Under the pieces are notes generated by a model. The model did no database searches. It was not told the origin of the DNA and saw only the letters and a list, made by a program, of their open reading frames with translations. Source: Hyperoodon ampullatus (lineage: Eukaryota > Chordata > Mammalia > Artiodactyla > Ziphiidae). Taken from it: a DNA stretch of 64,000 nucleotides. Where the stretch lies: contig OX457062.1 in assembly GCA_949752795.1 (NCBI GenBank), positions 95,717,777-95,781,776 on the forward strand, read 5' to 3'. Positions 44,911 to 57,400 of this stretch are shown piece by piece. The stretch's first letter is position 1; each line of letters opens with the position of its first letter. The translations under genes were made by a program, and so were the position numbers.

Positions 44911-45779
44911 TTAAATTATGCTCCATAAGGTCTCTTTCCTGGTGAGTAATACATAGATCAAACCAAAAAAGGAATTTAAAAAATGTTTTCATTGTTACAC
45001 GTTCAGGCCTTTGTTGTGGCAACAGATCCTTCCATCACATCAGCAAGCTAGAAGGATCTCATCAAGTCGCAAAGCACACAGCATTCCTTCCTGGGTCCCA
45101 TTTTATCTCAGGACGGCTCCCATGTGAGACCAAAACAGACCAAGGCAGTGAGACTAAACATATTCTGGGAGTGAAAAACTGAATCCAAAGAGAGACCCAT
45201 CAAGCATAAGCTCCTGAGCTCTGGTTACTCAATTTTAGAAATGTCTTCTAAACCCAATTGCCGAGGGAGCAAGAAGCAGAGCGCCAGGAGAGTTTTGAGT
45301 GGTGAACTGATCACTTGCCTTTAGAAATATCAACACCTTGCCATACGGATTCGACTGGTTTGACTACTGCGACTCGTGCTTAATTTTCTCTTCTTTTGCA
45401 CCTAGCTATTTGTTGTCTACTCTTTATATTCTGTCCCTCCAGGTTCCATGAGGGATTCGCGGCACGGAGGGAGACCCACCCACTCGGCGCACCTTCCAGA
45501 GAAAGAAAACCAAAGATAATGCAAGACCAGGATTCGGCCTTTTCCAGGAGGGAAATGGCAAAGATGGGCAGAGATGCCAGAAGCTGGAGCACTGTAAGGG
45601 GTTCCCAAAGCAGACAGGGTCGAAGTTCATGAAGGAGAGAGACAGTGTTTAGGAAAGCACAGGAGAAGGCATTTGGAGGAGGTAAGAGTGCAGAGGTTTG
45701 GACTGGCATTCGACTAGGGGAAAAAAAATCCCATTGGAGACTCAACGATACCCTCCCCGCCAGCTATATCCTCTCTTAC
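44911..45779. other. UBE4A intron 1, part next to exon 1
   Basis: Unique sequence rising in GC towards the promoter. No further gene recognised. Confidence 0.5.
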
Positions 45780-45870
45780 CAGAGCCTGAGGGCCAGCAGC
45801 GACGACACGGCAGAATCTCAGCGGCCGAAGGGTTCCCACTTCCGACTCAGCACGGCAACCGGAGCTTACG
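45780..45870 (-). other. UBE4A: UBE4A exon 1 (5' UTR), outer end approximate
   Basis: A strong donor (CTCTG/GTAAGAG, GT at plus 45778-45779) ends a GC-rich stretch next to promoter motifs. It splices to the exon 2 acceptor at 40,460. No ATG in frame with the protein. The start site is only estimated from the motifs. Confidence 0.7.
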
Positions 45871-46076
45871 TCATGACAAGGCGCCGGGCCTTGTGGAATC
45901 TCATCTGGGCGCCGGAAGCTGGGTGTGTCGCCCTGCGCTGGAAGCGGGCGCGCTAACATCCCCACTGAGCATGCGCTAACTGGCTTGGGCGGGGCGGAAG
46001 TGGCCGGAAGTGGATTTGGGGTTGGATTGGGGGCGGGTCAGGTTGAGTTGGGAGCGGGTTGTGGTGGAGCTCAACG
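45837..46076 (-). promoter_or_regulatory. UBE4A CpG promoter with ETS, CRE-like, Sp1 and NRF1-like motifs
   Basis: CpG-rich, TATA-less. Visible motifs: ETS-type CGGAAGTG at 45837-45844 (minus), 45995-46002 and 46005-46012; CRE-like TTACGTCA at 45866-45873; Sp1-like GGGCGGGGC at 45987-45995; GCATGCGC at 45969-45976, half of an NRF1 site. Paired ETS sites are typical of housekeeping promoters. A divergent transcript on the plus strand is possible but no exon was recognised. Confidence 0.7.
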
Positions 46077-46390
46077 TAATATGCAGCTCTCGGAAACCCA
46101 TGTATCAGCAGCACATATGATTTGGTGAACCCTGGCACTGCTAAGGCCTCTGTGGACTTACGCTAATTGTCCCACCGATCTTAGGCCTTTCTGAAACAGC
46201 TTCTGTAACTCTAAATAGATAATTATTATCTATGAAGCAATAACAGTAGCATTAACAATAACTGAAACTTGTGAACTGTTACTAGGTACCCGGAAATGTG
46301 TTAAGATATGCTTTGACTGGAGTGCAGTTTTCTTATTTGTAAAGTGAAGACGAGTACATCCTAAAGGTTACTTTGAGGTACACAAAGGCA
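46077..46390. other. Intergenic, between UBE4A promoter and old L1
   Basis: Nothing recognised except MIR-like wording near 46,320-46,380. Confidence 0.4.
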
Positions 46391-46394
46391 AAGG

Positions 46395-47330
46395 AAGCAG
46401 CATACTTTTCAAGCATGCAAGTGAAAAGACAATTCATAGAGTGACAGAAAATATTTGTAAATCACATATCTGATAAAAAAAATTAATATCCAGTTATATA
46501 AAAAAGCCTATAACTCAACAACAAAAAACCTAAACAACTTGATTAAAGAATGGACAATGGGATTGAATAAGCATTTCTCTATAGAGGATATACCAATAAG
46601 CACATGAAAAGAAGCTCAATGTCACTAATCATTAGGGAAGTGCAAATTAAGACCACAGTGAAATACCACCTCATACCCATTAGGAAGGTGATTATGAAAA
46701 AAAAATAGAAGATAAGTCTTGGTGAGGATGTGGAGAGATAGGAACCCTTGTGCATTGCTGATGGGAATGTAAAATAGTGGAGCACTTTGGGAAAACAGTT
46801 TGGTGGTTCCTCAAAAAGTTAAACGGAATTATCATAAGACGCAGCAATTCCACTTCTGGGTAAATACTCCAAAGAATTGAAAGCAGGGACTCAAACAGAT
46901 ACTTGTACACCACTGTTCATAGCAGTATCATTTGTAATAGGTTAAAGGTGGAAACAACCCAGAATGTCCATTGACGGGTAAATGGACAAACAAAATGTGG
47001 CATATACATACACATGATTATTAAGCCTTAAAAAGGAAGGAAATTTTGATCCTTGCTATGAACCTTGAGAACATTATGCCAAGTGAAATAAGCCAGACAC
47101 AAAAGGACAAATATCGTATGACTCCACTTATATGTGGTACCCAGAGTAGGCAAATTCATAGAGACAGAAGGTAAAATAGAGGTTACCAGGGGCTGGGGTG
47201 AGGGAGGAATGGGGAGTTATTGTTTAATGGGTAGAGTGTTTCTTCAGGATAATAAAAAATTCTGAAAATGAGAGTGGTGATGGTTGCACAACATTGTGAA
47301 TGTACTTAATGCCACTGAATAGTATACTGT
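46395..47330 (+). mobile_element. Old L1 (L1M-type) 3' part
   Basis: Degraded ORF2 C-terminal region and 3' UTR: GATTAAAGAATGGACAATG, GGTGAGGATGTGGAGAGAT, GTATGACTCCACTTATATG, AGAGGTTACCAGGGGCTGG. Ends near a CA repeat. Confidence 0.8.
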
Positions 47331-47353
47331 AACACACACACACACACACACCC
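47331..47353. repeat. CA dinucleotide repeat
   Basis: About 11 CA units following the old L1. Confidence 0.9.
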
Positions 47354-47539
47354 CAAATGTTAAGCAGTCTTAGAGTGCCTATTATGTTCCAGCATTTTTC
47401 TAGCTCCTGAAGCTACAGTAGTGGAAAAAAAATACAAGTTTTCCTGGAGCTTACAATCTGGTGAGAGTGGAGTGGTAATGTAGCATTTAAAATTAATGTG
47501 CACAAGGTGAATTATCCAATAAATACTTCCATAATAAGT

Positions 47540-49880
47540 GGGTAGCTATGGATTTAAATGTTAGTCAATATATTAGACCTTTACACTAAAACTAATTCAA
47601 GATGGATCAAAGATTTAAATATATAAAGTGAAACCAGGAAAATGCTAGAGGTATTAATGGGAGAAGTTTTGTAAAAGAATAATCTAAGAATGGGAGAAGG
47701 CCTTTCTAAATAAGAAACAACCCAGAAGCCACGAAAGAACAGTGAATTCTACTACAGTCAAATATTTGTAAAATATGTATAGAAAACCGACCATAAGTAA
47801 AGTCAAAATCTAAATAACAACACTGGAAAAATATTTGCAACTAATGCCACAAACAAAAGATCTATTTTCCCAAATATGTAAAAGGTTGTTGCAAGTCAAT
47901 AAGAAGAAGATCAGGGGCTTCCCTGGTGGTGCAGTGGTTAAGAATCGACCTGCCAATGCAGGGGACCTGGGTTCAATCCCTGTTCTGGGAAGATCCCACA
48001 TGCCACGGAGCAACTAAGTCCGTGTGCCACAACTACTGAGCCTGCGCACCACAACTACTGAAGCCCGTGCGCCCTAGAGCCTGTACGCCACAACTACTGA
48101 GTCCACTCGCCACAACTACTGAAGCCCGCATGCTCTAGGGCCCACATGCTTCAACTACTGAGCCTGCGTGCTGCAACTACTGAAGCCCACACACCTAGAG
48201 CCCGTGCTCCACAACAAGAGAAGCCACTGCAACGAGAAGCCCGTGTCCCGCAACGAAGAGTAGCCCCTGCTCGAGCAACTAGAGAAAGCCCGTGCGCAGC
48301 AACAAAGGCCCAATGCAGCCAATAAATAAATAAATAAATAACACTAAGAGAAGGAGTTATATTCTAAACTCCAAGAGTAACAGTAAAAAAAAAAATCAAA
48401 GGATATGAGCCTGTATTTCATGAGAAGGAAAAACATGGTTAGAAAAGTGCAGATTAAAATTAGGCTGAGATGCCATTTTTAACTTATCAGACTGGCAAAG
48501 TTCAAAAAATTTAATAGTACACTGTTAGATTGTGTATGGAACAGTAGGCACTCTTGTTAGGATTATGTATTGGTCCAACCTCTATGAAGTGAAATTTGGC
48601 AATATTTAATTAAATTACAGGTGCAAATACACTATGGTCTTGCAATTCCATTTATTTGTATTTGTTACAAATAGTCTTAATGTTCAAAATGACATTTATT
48701 GTTAGAAATAAAACTGTAAAAACAAGACATATGAGAAATCTTTGTGACTTTGGGTTTGGCAAAGATTTCTTAGACATGACACGAAAAGCACAATCCATAA
48801 AAAAAAATGGATAAAACAGTCTTCAGCAAAATTAAAAACCCTTGCAGTTCAAAAGACACCATTAAGAAAATGAAAAGACAAGTCACAGACTGGTAGATGT
48901 ATTTGCAAATCATGTAGCTGATAAAAGACTTGTATTCAAAAATATATAAGAACTTTTACAATTCAATAGTTAGAAGAAAAACAACTCAATTAAAGAAAAA
49001 GTTTTGAACACACGCTTCACTAAAGATATGATAAGAATAGTTAATAAGCACATGAAAATATGTTCAACATCATTAGTCATTAGGGAATGCAAATTAAAGC
49101 CACAATAAGATACTATTTTACATCTACTAGAATGGCTATACTAAAAAAGATAGTAACAAATATTTGTGAGGATGTGGAGAAACAGGAACCTCATTCATCC
49201 ATCACTGGTGGGAATGTAAAATGGAACAGCCAGTTTGGCAAACTGGCAGTTTCTTAAAATATTATACATAAATTTACCATACAACCCAGCAATTCTTCAC
49301 TCCTAGATATCAACCCAGACAAATGAAAACTTATGTCCACACGAAGACTTGTACGAGAATGTCCAGAGCAGCATATTGTATGACTCCATTTATCCAGAAA
49401 AGGCAAATCTAAAGAGATAGAAAAGAGATTAGTGATTGCCTGGCATTGAGGGTGAGAACAAGGAGTGACTGCAAAGAGCACAAGAGATCTTAAGAGACTG
49501 ATGGAAATATTCTAAACCTGGATTATGGTGATGGTTGTATAACTGGGTAAATTTGCTAAAAATTACCGAGAACAGGTGAAATCACTTAAAATGAGTAAGT
49601 TTTATGTAAATTATAACTCAATACAATTTTAAAAAAATGACATTTATACAGTCATTGTGGCATTGTAAGAGCAAAAGAACAAACTTAAATGTCCATCAAT
49701 AGAGGACTGGTTAAATAAATTATAGGGGATCTGTACAAAGTGGCTGCATTAAAAAAAAAGGAGCTCCTTTATATATTGGTATGAAGTAATCTTCAGGTTT
49801 TATTAGGTGAGAAGTGCAAGATGTATAGTATGATAACATTTGTATGAAAAATAGGAGAAGGAAGAATAATGTGTACTTAA
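47540..49880 (+). mobile_element. Further old L1 fragments, split by a CHR SINE
   Basis: Several diverged L1 pieces in tandem (47,540-47,910; 48,345-48,690; 48,700-49,640 with AGCACATGAAAATATGTTCA and GTGAGGATGTGGAGAAACAG; 49,640-49,880 with TAAATGTCCATCAATAGAG). Coding capacity is lost. Exact boundaries and subfamilies need a library search. Confidence 0.7.
47914..48341 (+). mobile_element. CHR SINE, long form, extended
   Basis: GGGGCTTCCCTGGTGGTGCAG to CAGCCAATAAATAAATAAAT. The CAACTACTGA block is repeated more often than in the other long copies. Confidence 0.9.
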
Positions 49881-50238
49881 GAATTTGCTTGGGGACTTCC
49901 CTGGTGGCACAGTGGTTAAGAATCTGCCTGCCAATGCAGGGGACATGGGTTCCATCCCTGGTCCAGGAAGATTCCACATGCTGCGGAGCAACTAAGCCCA
50001 TGTGCCACAACTGCTGAGCCCATGTGCCACAACTACTGAAGCCCGTGCGCCTAGAGCCCATGCTCCACAACAAGAGAAGCTATCGCAATGAGAAGCCAGC
50101 GCATCGCAGTGAAGAGTAGCCTCCACTTGCTGCAACTAGAGAAAGCCCACGCGCAGCAATGAAGACACAACGCAGCCAAAACCAAACAAAATAAAAAATC
50201 ATTATGCATTTATCATCCATAAAAAAAAGAATTTGCTT
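49879..50238 (+). mobile_element. CHR SINE, long form, with target-site duplication
   Basis: Body 49,891-50,226. AAGAATTTGCTT on both sides (49879-49890 and 50227-50238). Confidence 0.92.
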
Positions 50239-50439
50239 ATGTATGCCTAGAATACCACCGATATATAATACTTTAAATATCTTGTAAAGCTATATAAGAA
50301 ACTAGTATTATTGTTTGCCTCTGTAGAAGGCAACTGGGTGGCTGGAGAGGGAGGCGGAGGGAGACCTTTCGCTGCATATTAGAACCATGTGAATTATGAC
50401 TTATAAAGAAAGTAAATAAAAATTAAAACTTAAAAAAAT

Positions 50440-50632
50440 GGGGGCTTCCCTGGTGGCGCAGTGGTTGAGAGTCCGCCTGCCGATGCAGGGGACACGGGTT
50501 CGTGCCCCGGTCCGGGAGGATCCCACGTGCCGCGGAGCGGCTGGGCCCGTGAGCCATGTGCTCCGCAACGGGAGAGGCCACAACAGTGAGAGGCCCGCGT
50601 ACCAGAAAAAAAAAAAAAAAAAAAAAAAAAAA
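50440..50632 (+). mobile_element. CHR SINE, internally shortened
   Basis: GGGGCTTCCCTGGTGGCGCAG to GCCCGCGTACCAG plus about 28 A. Lacks the segment between GTGAGCCATG and TGCTCCGCAACG. Lies just beyond the CD3G 3' end. Confidence 0.9.
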
Positions 50633-50689
50633 GGTATTCAAATAAAGGAGGTTAGTTGACCTTTTCGTTTTTCTTTTACAGAAAAATTA

Positions 50690-50887
50690 CTTCCAATAGG
50701 TGGCGCTCCTGAAACACCATACAAGTTTTACTTTACTTTTTTTTTTTTTTTTTTTTTTGAGAAAAACCCGAATTTGCTCTGATGGCCTTTCTTCACCATT
50801 TGTCACCTTTGGGAATCTTGAGTCTAGATTTAGGGTTGAAAATCTCTACTAGAATTGCTCCAAAATGTATTGCTCTGTTTCTGAGAA
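50690..50887 (-). other. CD3G: CD3G exon 7 (3' UTR), boundaries inferred
   Basis: The minus strand here contains blocks I recall from the human CD3G 3' UTR (CCTAAATCTAGACTCAAG, AAGAAAGGCCATCAGAGCAA, GAGCGCCACCTATTGG). The acceptor used is probably TTCTATCCAG/TTCTC (AG at plus 50888-50889). A run of about 22 A (minus) interrupts it where the human poly(A) signals would be. Non-coding. Confidence 0.65.
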
Positions 50888-51047
50888 CTGGATAGAAGGG
50901 AAAACACCCGGATTAAAAAAAGAAAAATTGCAACTGGTTCAGAAAACCGAATAATGCCTGGGCCCTGTTTTCCTGATTGAAATTTCTGGTTGATTGAATT
51001 AGAGCTTCTGATTGATTGCTTGGGTGGTTGGAAGGTTAATATAGGTT

Positions 51048-51225
51048 CAGTGATTCTTAACTAAGGGCAACTTTGCCTCCCGTGGGGATACTTGCAATAT
51101 CTGGAGATATTTTTGTTGTCACAGCTGGGGAGTACTACTGGCATTTGGTGGATAGAGGCGAGGGATGCTGCTAAAAATCCTACAATGCACAGGAGAGTCA
51201 TCCCCCTCCCCCCAAGGAATTATCA
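51048..51225 (+). mobile_element. MER5A hAT-Charlie element
   Basis: TCAGTGATTCTTAACTAAGG, ATATTTTTGTTGTCACAGCT, GGGATGCTGCTAAAAATCC, CTACAATGCACAGGAGAG: recognisable MER5A in CD3G intron 6. Confidence 0.8.
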
Positions 51226-51346
51226 ATCAATCCTCCCCACCCATCCCATCCTTATAGCTGCTTGGGGAAAGGAGATAAACTTGGCAGTAGTTGGGAAGGC
51301 AGGTAGTGCAAAGGCACTTTCTTAGAATTGGTGTAGAGAGACACAC

Positions 51347-51430
51347 CTACTCTGAATCCTGGGCTCAGTTCTTCCTCAGATGGTTTCCTTGAAGGTGGCT
51401 GTATTGGTCATCTTCCCGTTCCTTAAGGGG
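51347..51430 (-). CDS. CD3G: CD3G exon 6 (ITAM end, stop, start of 3' UTR)
   Basis: Coding part 51,365-51,430: [20 protein letters not shown] and a final N, then TGA. After the stop, 18 bases of UTR end at AGAGTAG/GTGTGT (donor at plus 51345-51346). Confidence 0.94.
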
Positions 51431-54400
51431 CTAAAAAGATAGTACAGTCATAATCATTTTCCATCATCCTCTATGAATTAATTTGATGCATAGTTATTTT
51501 CTAATTAAAAAAAATTTTTTAGCTTTCACTCTAAATGTCTTTATTTTTTTCACCTTTCTTCATATATATATATACTTTTTTTTTTTTTTTTTGCAGTATG
51601 TGGGCCTCTCACTGTTGTGGCCTCTCCTGTTGTGGAGCACAGGCTCCGGACACGCAGGCTCAGCAGCCATGGCTCACAGGCCCAGCCGCTCTGCGGCATG
51701 TGGGATCTTCCCAGACCGGGGCACGAACCCATGTCCCCTACCTCGGCAGGCGGACTCGCAACCACTGCGCCACCAGGGAAGCCCGCTATACTTTTAAAAA
51801 ATTTTTATTGGAGTATAGTTGATTTACAATGTTGTGTTAGTTTCAGGTATACAGCAAAGTGAATCTATTATACATATACATATATCCACTCTTTTTTAAA
51901 AAAACACTTTTTTAAAGATTCTTTTCCCATATAGATCATTACAGGGTACTGAGTAGAATTCCCTGTGCTATACAGCAGGTTCTTATTAGTTATCTGTTTT
52001 ATATATAATAGTGTGTATATGTCAGTCCCAATCTCCCTATTTATCCCTCCCTGCCCTTACCCCCTGGTAACCATAAGTTTGTTTTCTATTGATGCATACT
52101 TATTGAGTGCTTTTTATGTTCAAGGCTTTGGAGTGGTTTCTTCATGGTCCTGGGAGTGGGAGCGGACAAGAATGGAGGCTCTGTATCTAGATTCTCTGTG
52201 TGTTCTTCAACTTTTTCTCACTAGACCCTGACCTCAGTCTCTCTCAACCCTTCTCTTTATTTCATCCATTCTACCCAAAGGGATAACGATGCCATCATCT
52301 GGTATGTCCTAAGCAGTTTCTTCCAAATAACTTGCCCCTCCCATTCCAAAATTTTACCACTACTAACTAGCAATGTCTCTTTCACTTCACATTCCCTTAC
52401 CTGATAGAGCTGGTCATTGGACAACAGTGTCTGCTTGTCTGAAGCTGCACAAAAAATAAACAAAATGTACACATACACAAGATAGAATGAATAATAAACT
52501 GGGATATATTCACCCAATGGAGTACTGAATAGCAATAAGAATTAGTGAAATACATCTACATATAACACTATGGATAGATGTCACAGCATATTGTTGAGTA
52601 AAAGAAGCCACACACAAGAGTACTTACTGTATGAATCTATTTACGTAAGAAACAAAAACAGGCAAAATGAATCAATGTTGTTAGAACTCAGGATAGTGGT
52701 CGCTTTCGGGACTAAGTGGAGGCTGGAAGTGACCACAAGTGTTCATTCTCTTTCTTAAACTGGGTGCTGGATTCATATGAGTGTTTGTTTTGTTAGAAAA
52801 GTTTTTTGAGCTGTGTGTATGTGATTCATACACTTTTCTGTATGTAGGTTTTTCTTCAAGAAAGAGTTTTTTAAAAAGCACAGAGGACAAATCAGAGAGG
52901 GTTGGATCTTGAGATAGGCAAATATGCTGTGAAAACACAAAGTGTCCTTTTCTCCTGCCGGCAGAACCAGAGCCCCACCCAGCCGTGCTCATCAGTGACA
53001 CGTGCCAACCCAGTCTTTTCTGTTGGTTCTATTTTGGTAGGAAGGAGGCTAAGGGTCCCAGGTGGTCTCACCTCTCATCTAAGAGCATTCTTTTACCTCT
53101 TGACTGGCGAACTCCTTCCTGTCCAGCAATGTAGTAGACCCCAACAGCAAGGAGGAAAATGCTGATGATTTCAGCGAAGATAAAGCCAGACACAGTGGCT
53201 GAATTCAGCTCAATGCAGTTCTGACACACTGTGGGGAAAGGGAAGGATAAGCCTCCTTCGAGGTGTGAAAATTGTTCTGGATTTTTTTCTCCTGAGATAA
53301 TACCTCTGTCTAGGGCAGCAGACTGCTCTCTCTGTGGGTGGTATGGCAAGGGAATTGCCTGGGAAGATCCTTGGGCTGAGAACTCAATGCTTTTTGATGT
53401 TCTTCCGTCCCCCAGGAGTCCTGGGGAAGCCCATGTAGTATTACTACCAGCAACTATTGAAATATAAGGAAGACCAGGTCCCATTCTCCATGCTCAACTG
53501 CCTTCTACATTTCTGTTGCTTACCTTGTAGTCTCCCCTGTCTCCCTTACCTGCCCTAACTCACTTTATATAAACTGCTGACTGCTCCAATCTGTGGGGCC
53601 TACCCAAAAGTGAGTCAGGCTTTTCAATACAGGCTATGCTTTTTCAAGAATTTGGGGGAACTGCTTTGTTAAATTCAAAAAGAAGTAAGTTGAGGGACTT
53701 CCCTGGTAGTCCAGTGGTTACATCTCCACGCTCCCAATGCAGGGGGCCAGAGTTTGATCCCTGGTCAGGGAATTAGATCCTGCATGACGCAACTAAAGAT
53801 ACCCCATGCCGCAGTGAAAATCCCACGTGTCGCAACTAAGACCCGGCACAGCCAAATAAATAAATTAAAAAAAAAAAAAAAAGTATGTTGAGATTAAGAA
53901 AACTGGCTCTTACTTCACTGTTTAGCATCTATTTCCACACTCACCCCAGACAAGAAGCTCACCAGAACAGCAAGTACTGTTTAATTTCACACAAGCATAC
54001 CAAAGGGGATACGTACTTCTATAATATACTTGGAGTGGTTTCGAACGGTTCTTTGATCCTTGACACCAATATATCCCTCGAGGGTCCTTGGTACTACTTC
54101 CAAGATTCCAAGTCTTTTTATCTGTGATTACAGGACTTATTGCCACCTCATCTTTAAACCATCTGATATCTTTTTCATTCATGTCACAGGTCAGAATTAC
54201 TGAACCATCTTCTCGATTGTCATCCACTTTTACTGAAAAAGGAAATGTCTGTTAAAATCTTGCCTCTGAAATTCTCCCTGTCTCAGGGCATCAGGAGAAG
54301 ACCGTGACAGTACTGCTTCTTAAGCTTTAATGTGCACATGAATCACATGGGGTCTAGTTAGAATTTCAGGTTTTATTCAATAGCTCTGGGGAGGGACTGA

Positions 54401-57400
54401 GATTCTGCATTTCTAACATGCTCCCAGGTGATGCCAATGCTGTTGATTCATAGGTTGTGCTTTGAGTAATGCCTAGCTGCTAGGGTCCTGTTTCTCCTCC
54501 AAGAACCAGAAAATTAATTGCTTAGCTACAGGAAAGCGGCCAGGGAGGTCAAGACTGGCCACTGATTTGGTTGACACTGGAGAGGTTTGCTGTCTATCCT
54601 TCATCATCCCATCCCTTCTTAGCTCTGCACTTGCTCCTATAGGACTACTGTTGTGGGAAGCCATATTTCCATGAATTTCCTCAGAGGTTGATGATAGAAA
54701 GAAGCCATTTCCCCTACCTTCATTCAACTGTGCCATAGTACCTGTAGAGACAGAAGAGAGACAGAGGATCAGCTGGGCGTGGAGTCATTCAGATCCCCTG
54801 ATGTATCATTTCCACAGTCATTTGAGGCCAACATGGAGAGCGAGAGCCTAATTCATGTGAGTGACAATATCTATACCTATTTCCTTGGATTGTAGCCTAA
54901 ATCACCAAACCGAATTTAGGGTGTTGTATAGCAAAGAGTTTGTCTGGTCTTTCTCCTGGGTTGCTGGGAGGGAGTTTCTCAACCCGTGGAATTTCATGAA
55001 TGACAGGATTGCCTTTGTGATTCTTCGTGGGCCCTTGGATCACACATGAGTTTATGCTAATGAGATGACTCAGGATGGGACTGGTCAAGACCAAACATGT
55101 GATTGGAGAATTGGGACTTTGAGCCCTAGGAGGGGGAGGAGGACTGGAGATTGAATTCAGTCACATGACTAATGATTCAATCAATCATGCCTATGTAATG
55201 AAACCCCAATAAAAACTCAGTCATACTTCCTAGTTGGTGAATATATCAATGTACCAGGAGGGTGATGTATTTTAATTCCTGAAGGAGAGGGCATGGAAGC
55301 TCTGTGTTCAGGACCCTCCCAGACCTCACCCTATGTGTCTCTTCATTTGGCTAGGTCTGATTTTATTTTTTATAATAAAACTGTAGTAGTAAGTAGTAGT
55401 AAGTATAGGCCTTTCCGGAGTTCTGTGAGTTGTGCTAGCAAATTCTGAGGGGGTTCTTGGGAACCCTCCAGATTTGTAGGCAGTTCGTTAGAAGTGTGGG
55501 TAGTCTGGGGATCCCTGAACTTGTGCCTAGCTTTTAAAGTGAGGGCAGTCTTTTTGGGGACTGAAACCTTAACCTTTGAGGTCTGACACTAGCTCTGGAC
55601 GGTTAGCATTGCAGAACTGTATTGCAGTATCCGTAAGGGTATGGCCTGTACAGTGTGGAATGCTCCGCTCCTTTAGCAGCTAAAGCCCTGGCAAACACTG
55701 GGTGTGCACTAGCTAAAGTCTTTTAGAGCTGAGTTACTTCTAAAACCTTCAGCCTTGGTGATCCATTTTTTGTGGAAACCCTGAATGTCCCAAAGGAGTT
55801 AGCTATTAAATAGCCCTCAAATCTGTCTCAAAACTCAGAGTAGTAGAGTTGCATGGTAGACATACTATAGAGAACCAACACTGGAGTTTAGTTCAATTGG
55901 ATTTAATCCAGACACTCACCACTATTATGTGTCTGACATGAGTAACGAGTGTGGAAGAAAAGGGTGGTGATACAAATAACTAGTTGCCGCTTCTGAAGAG
56001 TTTACAATGAAGTGGGAAAAAAATAAACACAAATGTAATAAATGTAATAGTACTTATAAATTATCATTTGGTATTTATATAAATGCATATGGAAAGGGGT
56101 AGAAACTATTGATTTTGACCAAGGGTGAGGGGACAGGGAAAGCTTGACAGAGAAGATGGCATTTGGTTCTGCCTTGAAGAATGAGTAAGAATTCACCAGA
56201 CAGAGAAAGAGTTTCCAGGTAGAAAGAATAGCTGAACAAAGATACAGACTTGGAAAAGGACAAAAGAGATAGTTTGGCTAGAGGTAGAGTTTGTTATGGG
56301 GAGAGATGGGGGCATAGATCAAAGAGTGATGGAAACAGTTGGAAGGAGTCAACAGTCTTAGAACTTCATACAGGGGTGAACTGTTTATGAATAATTCATC
56401 CAGCACAGTGCCTGGAACACAGTAGGAGCTTTATATATTTTGAATGAATGTATGAGTGAATAAATGAGTAAATGAAGATAAAGAAAAGCAAGACAAAGAG
56501 TTAAGCAGATTTCTAACTAGCTCTTCTCCCCGTCCACCTGATCACCATGGGAGGAACAAAGAGTCCCCTCATTCTAACTCTGATTCAAAACTCCCCATAT
56601 CTCCTCCCTTTTGTGTCTCCCTGCCACCCTCCCTATCCCACCCATCTAGGTGGTCACAAAGCACCTAGCTGATCTCCCTGTGCTATGCGGCTACTTCCCA
56701 CTAGCTATCTATTTTACATTTGGTAGTGTATATACAGACTTAAACTTTTGAATATATTCTTATATCAGTGGATGTCTCTTTAGTATTTTATACTCATGGT
56801 GATTTTCTCCTTCTGGAGGCTCTCTACTCCCTTGGTTTCTACGGAATAGCACTCATCTGATTATTTCAGCTCTTGGATCATTCCCTTATCTCTTTACTGA
56901 CATGTTTGTTCTCTAACTATTCCTTAAAGGTGGTATCCTCACAGTTCTATCCTCAGCCTCCTCTTCCTCACATCTCTCATAGTTGTTGCATGATTTCAAC
57001 AACTTTCAATGTGGAGAGGATCATCTCTAGTCCAGATTCCAGGCATCGGCCCAGTTCATCCACTTCCTGTTGTATTTCCAACTGAATATTCGTTCAGGCA
57101 ACCTATATTGTACCTTATACTCAATCTGGCAACGTTGAAACTTATCTCTTCAATTAGACTATGAGCTAATTGGATCAGAGGGTTTTTATTCAACTTTATA
57201 CCCTTCTAGCCTAACACGTAATGGGATCTCACACGTATTTGTTGACCAGCTGAACAACAGAGTGAGTGAATGCTTCATAGGTCTACTCCTAACCCAGCTC
57301 TGAGTTAAGGAGCACATACCTTTTCTCTTCAGATTCCTGGCCTGTGCCCTTTGGGCTACATTCAAACCTAAGATGGTGGCATCCGGATTCTCTCTCAAGC

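Noticed and set aside
45925..46128. Possible plus-strand gene divergent from UBE4A
   Set aside because: Gly-rich frame from a G-rich promoter; no splice donor or homologue convincing enough. A non-coding divergent transcript cannot be excluded.
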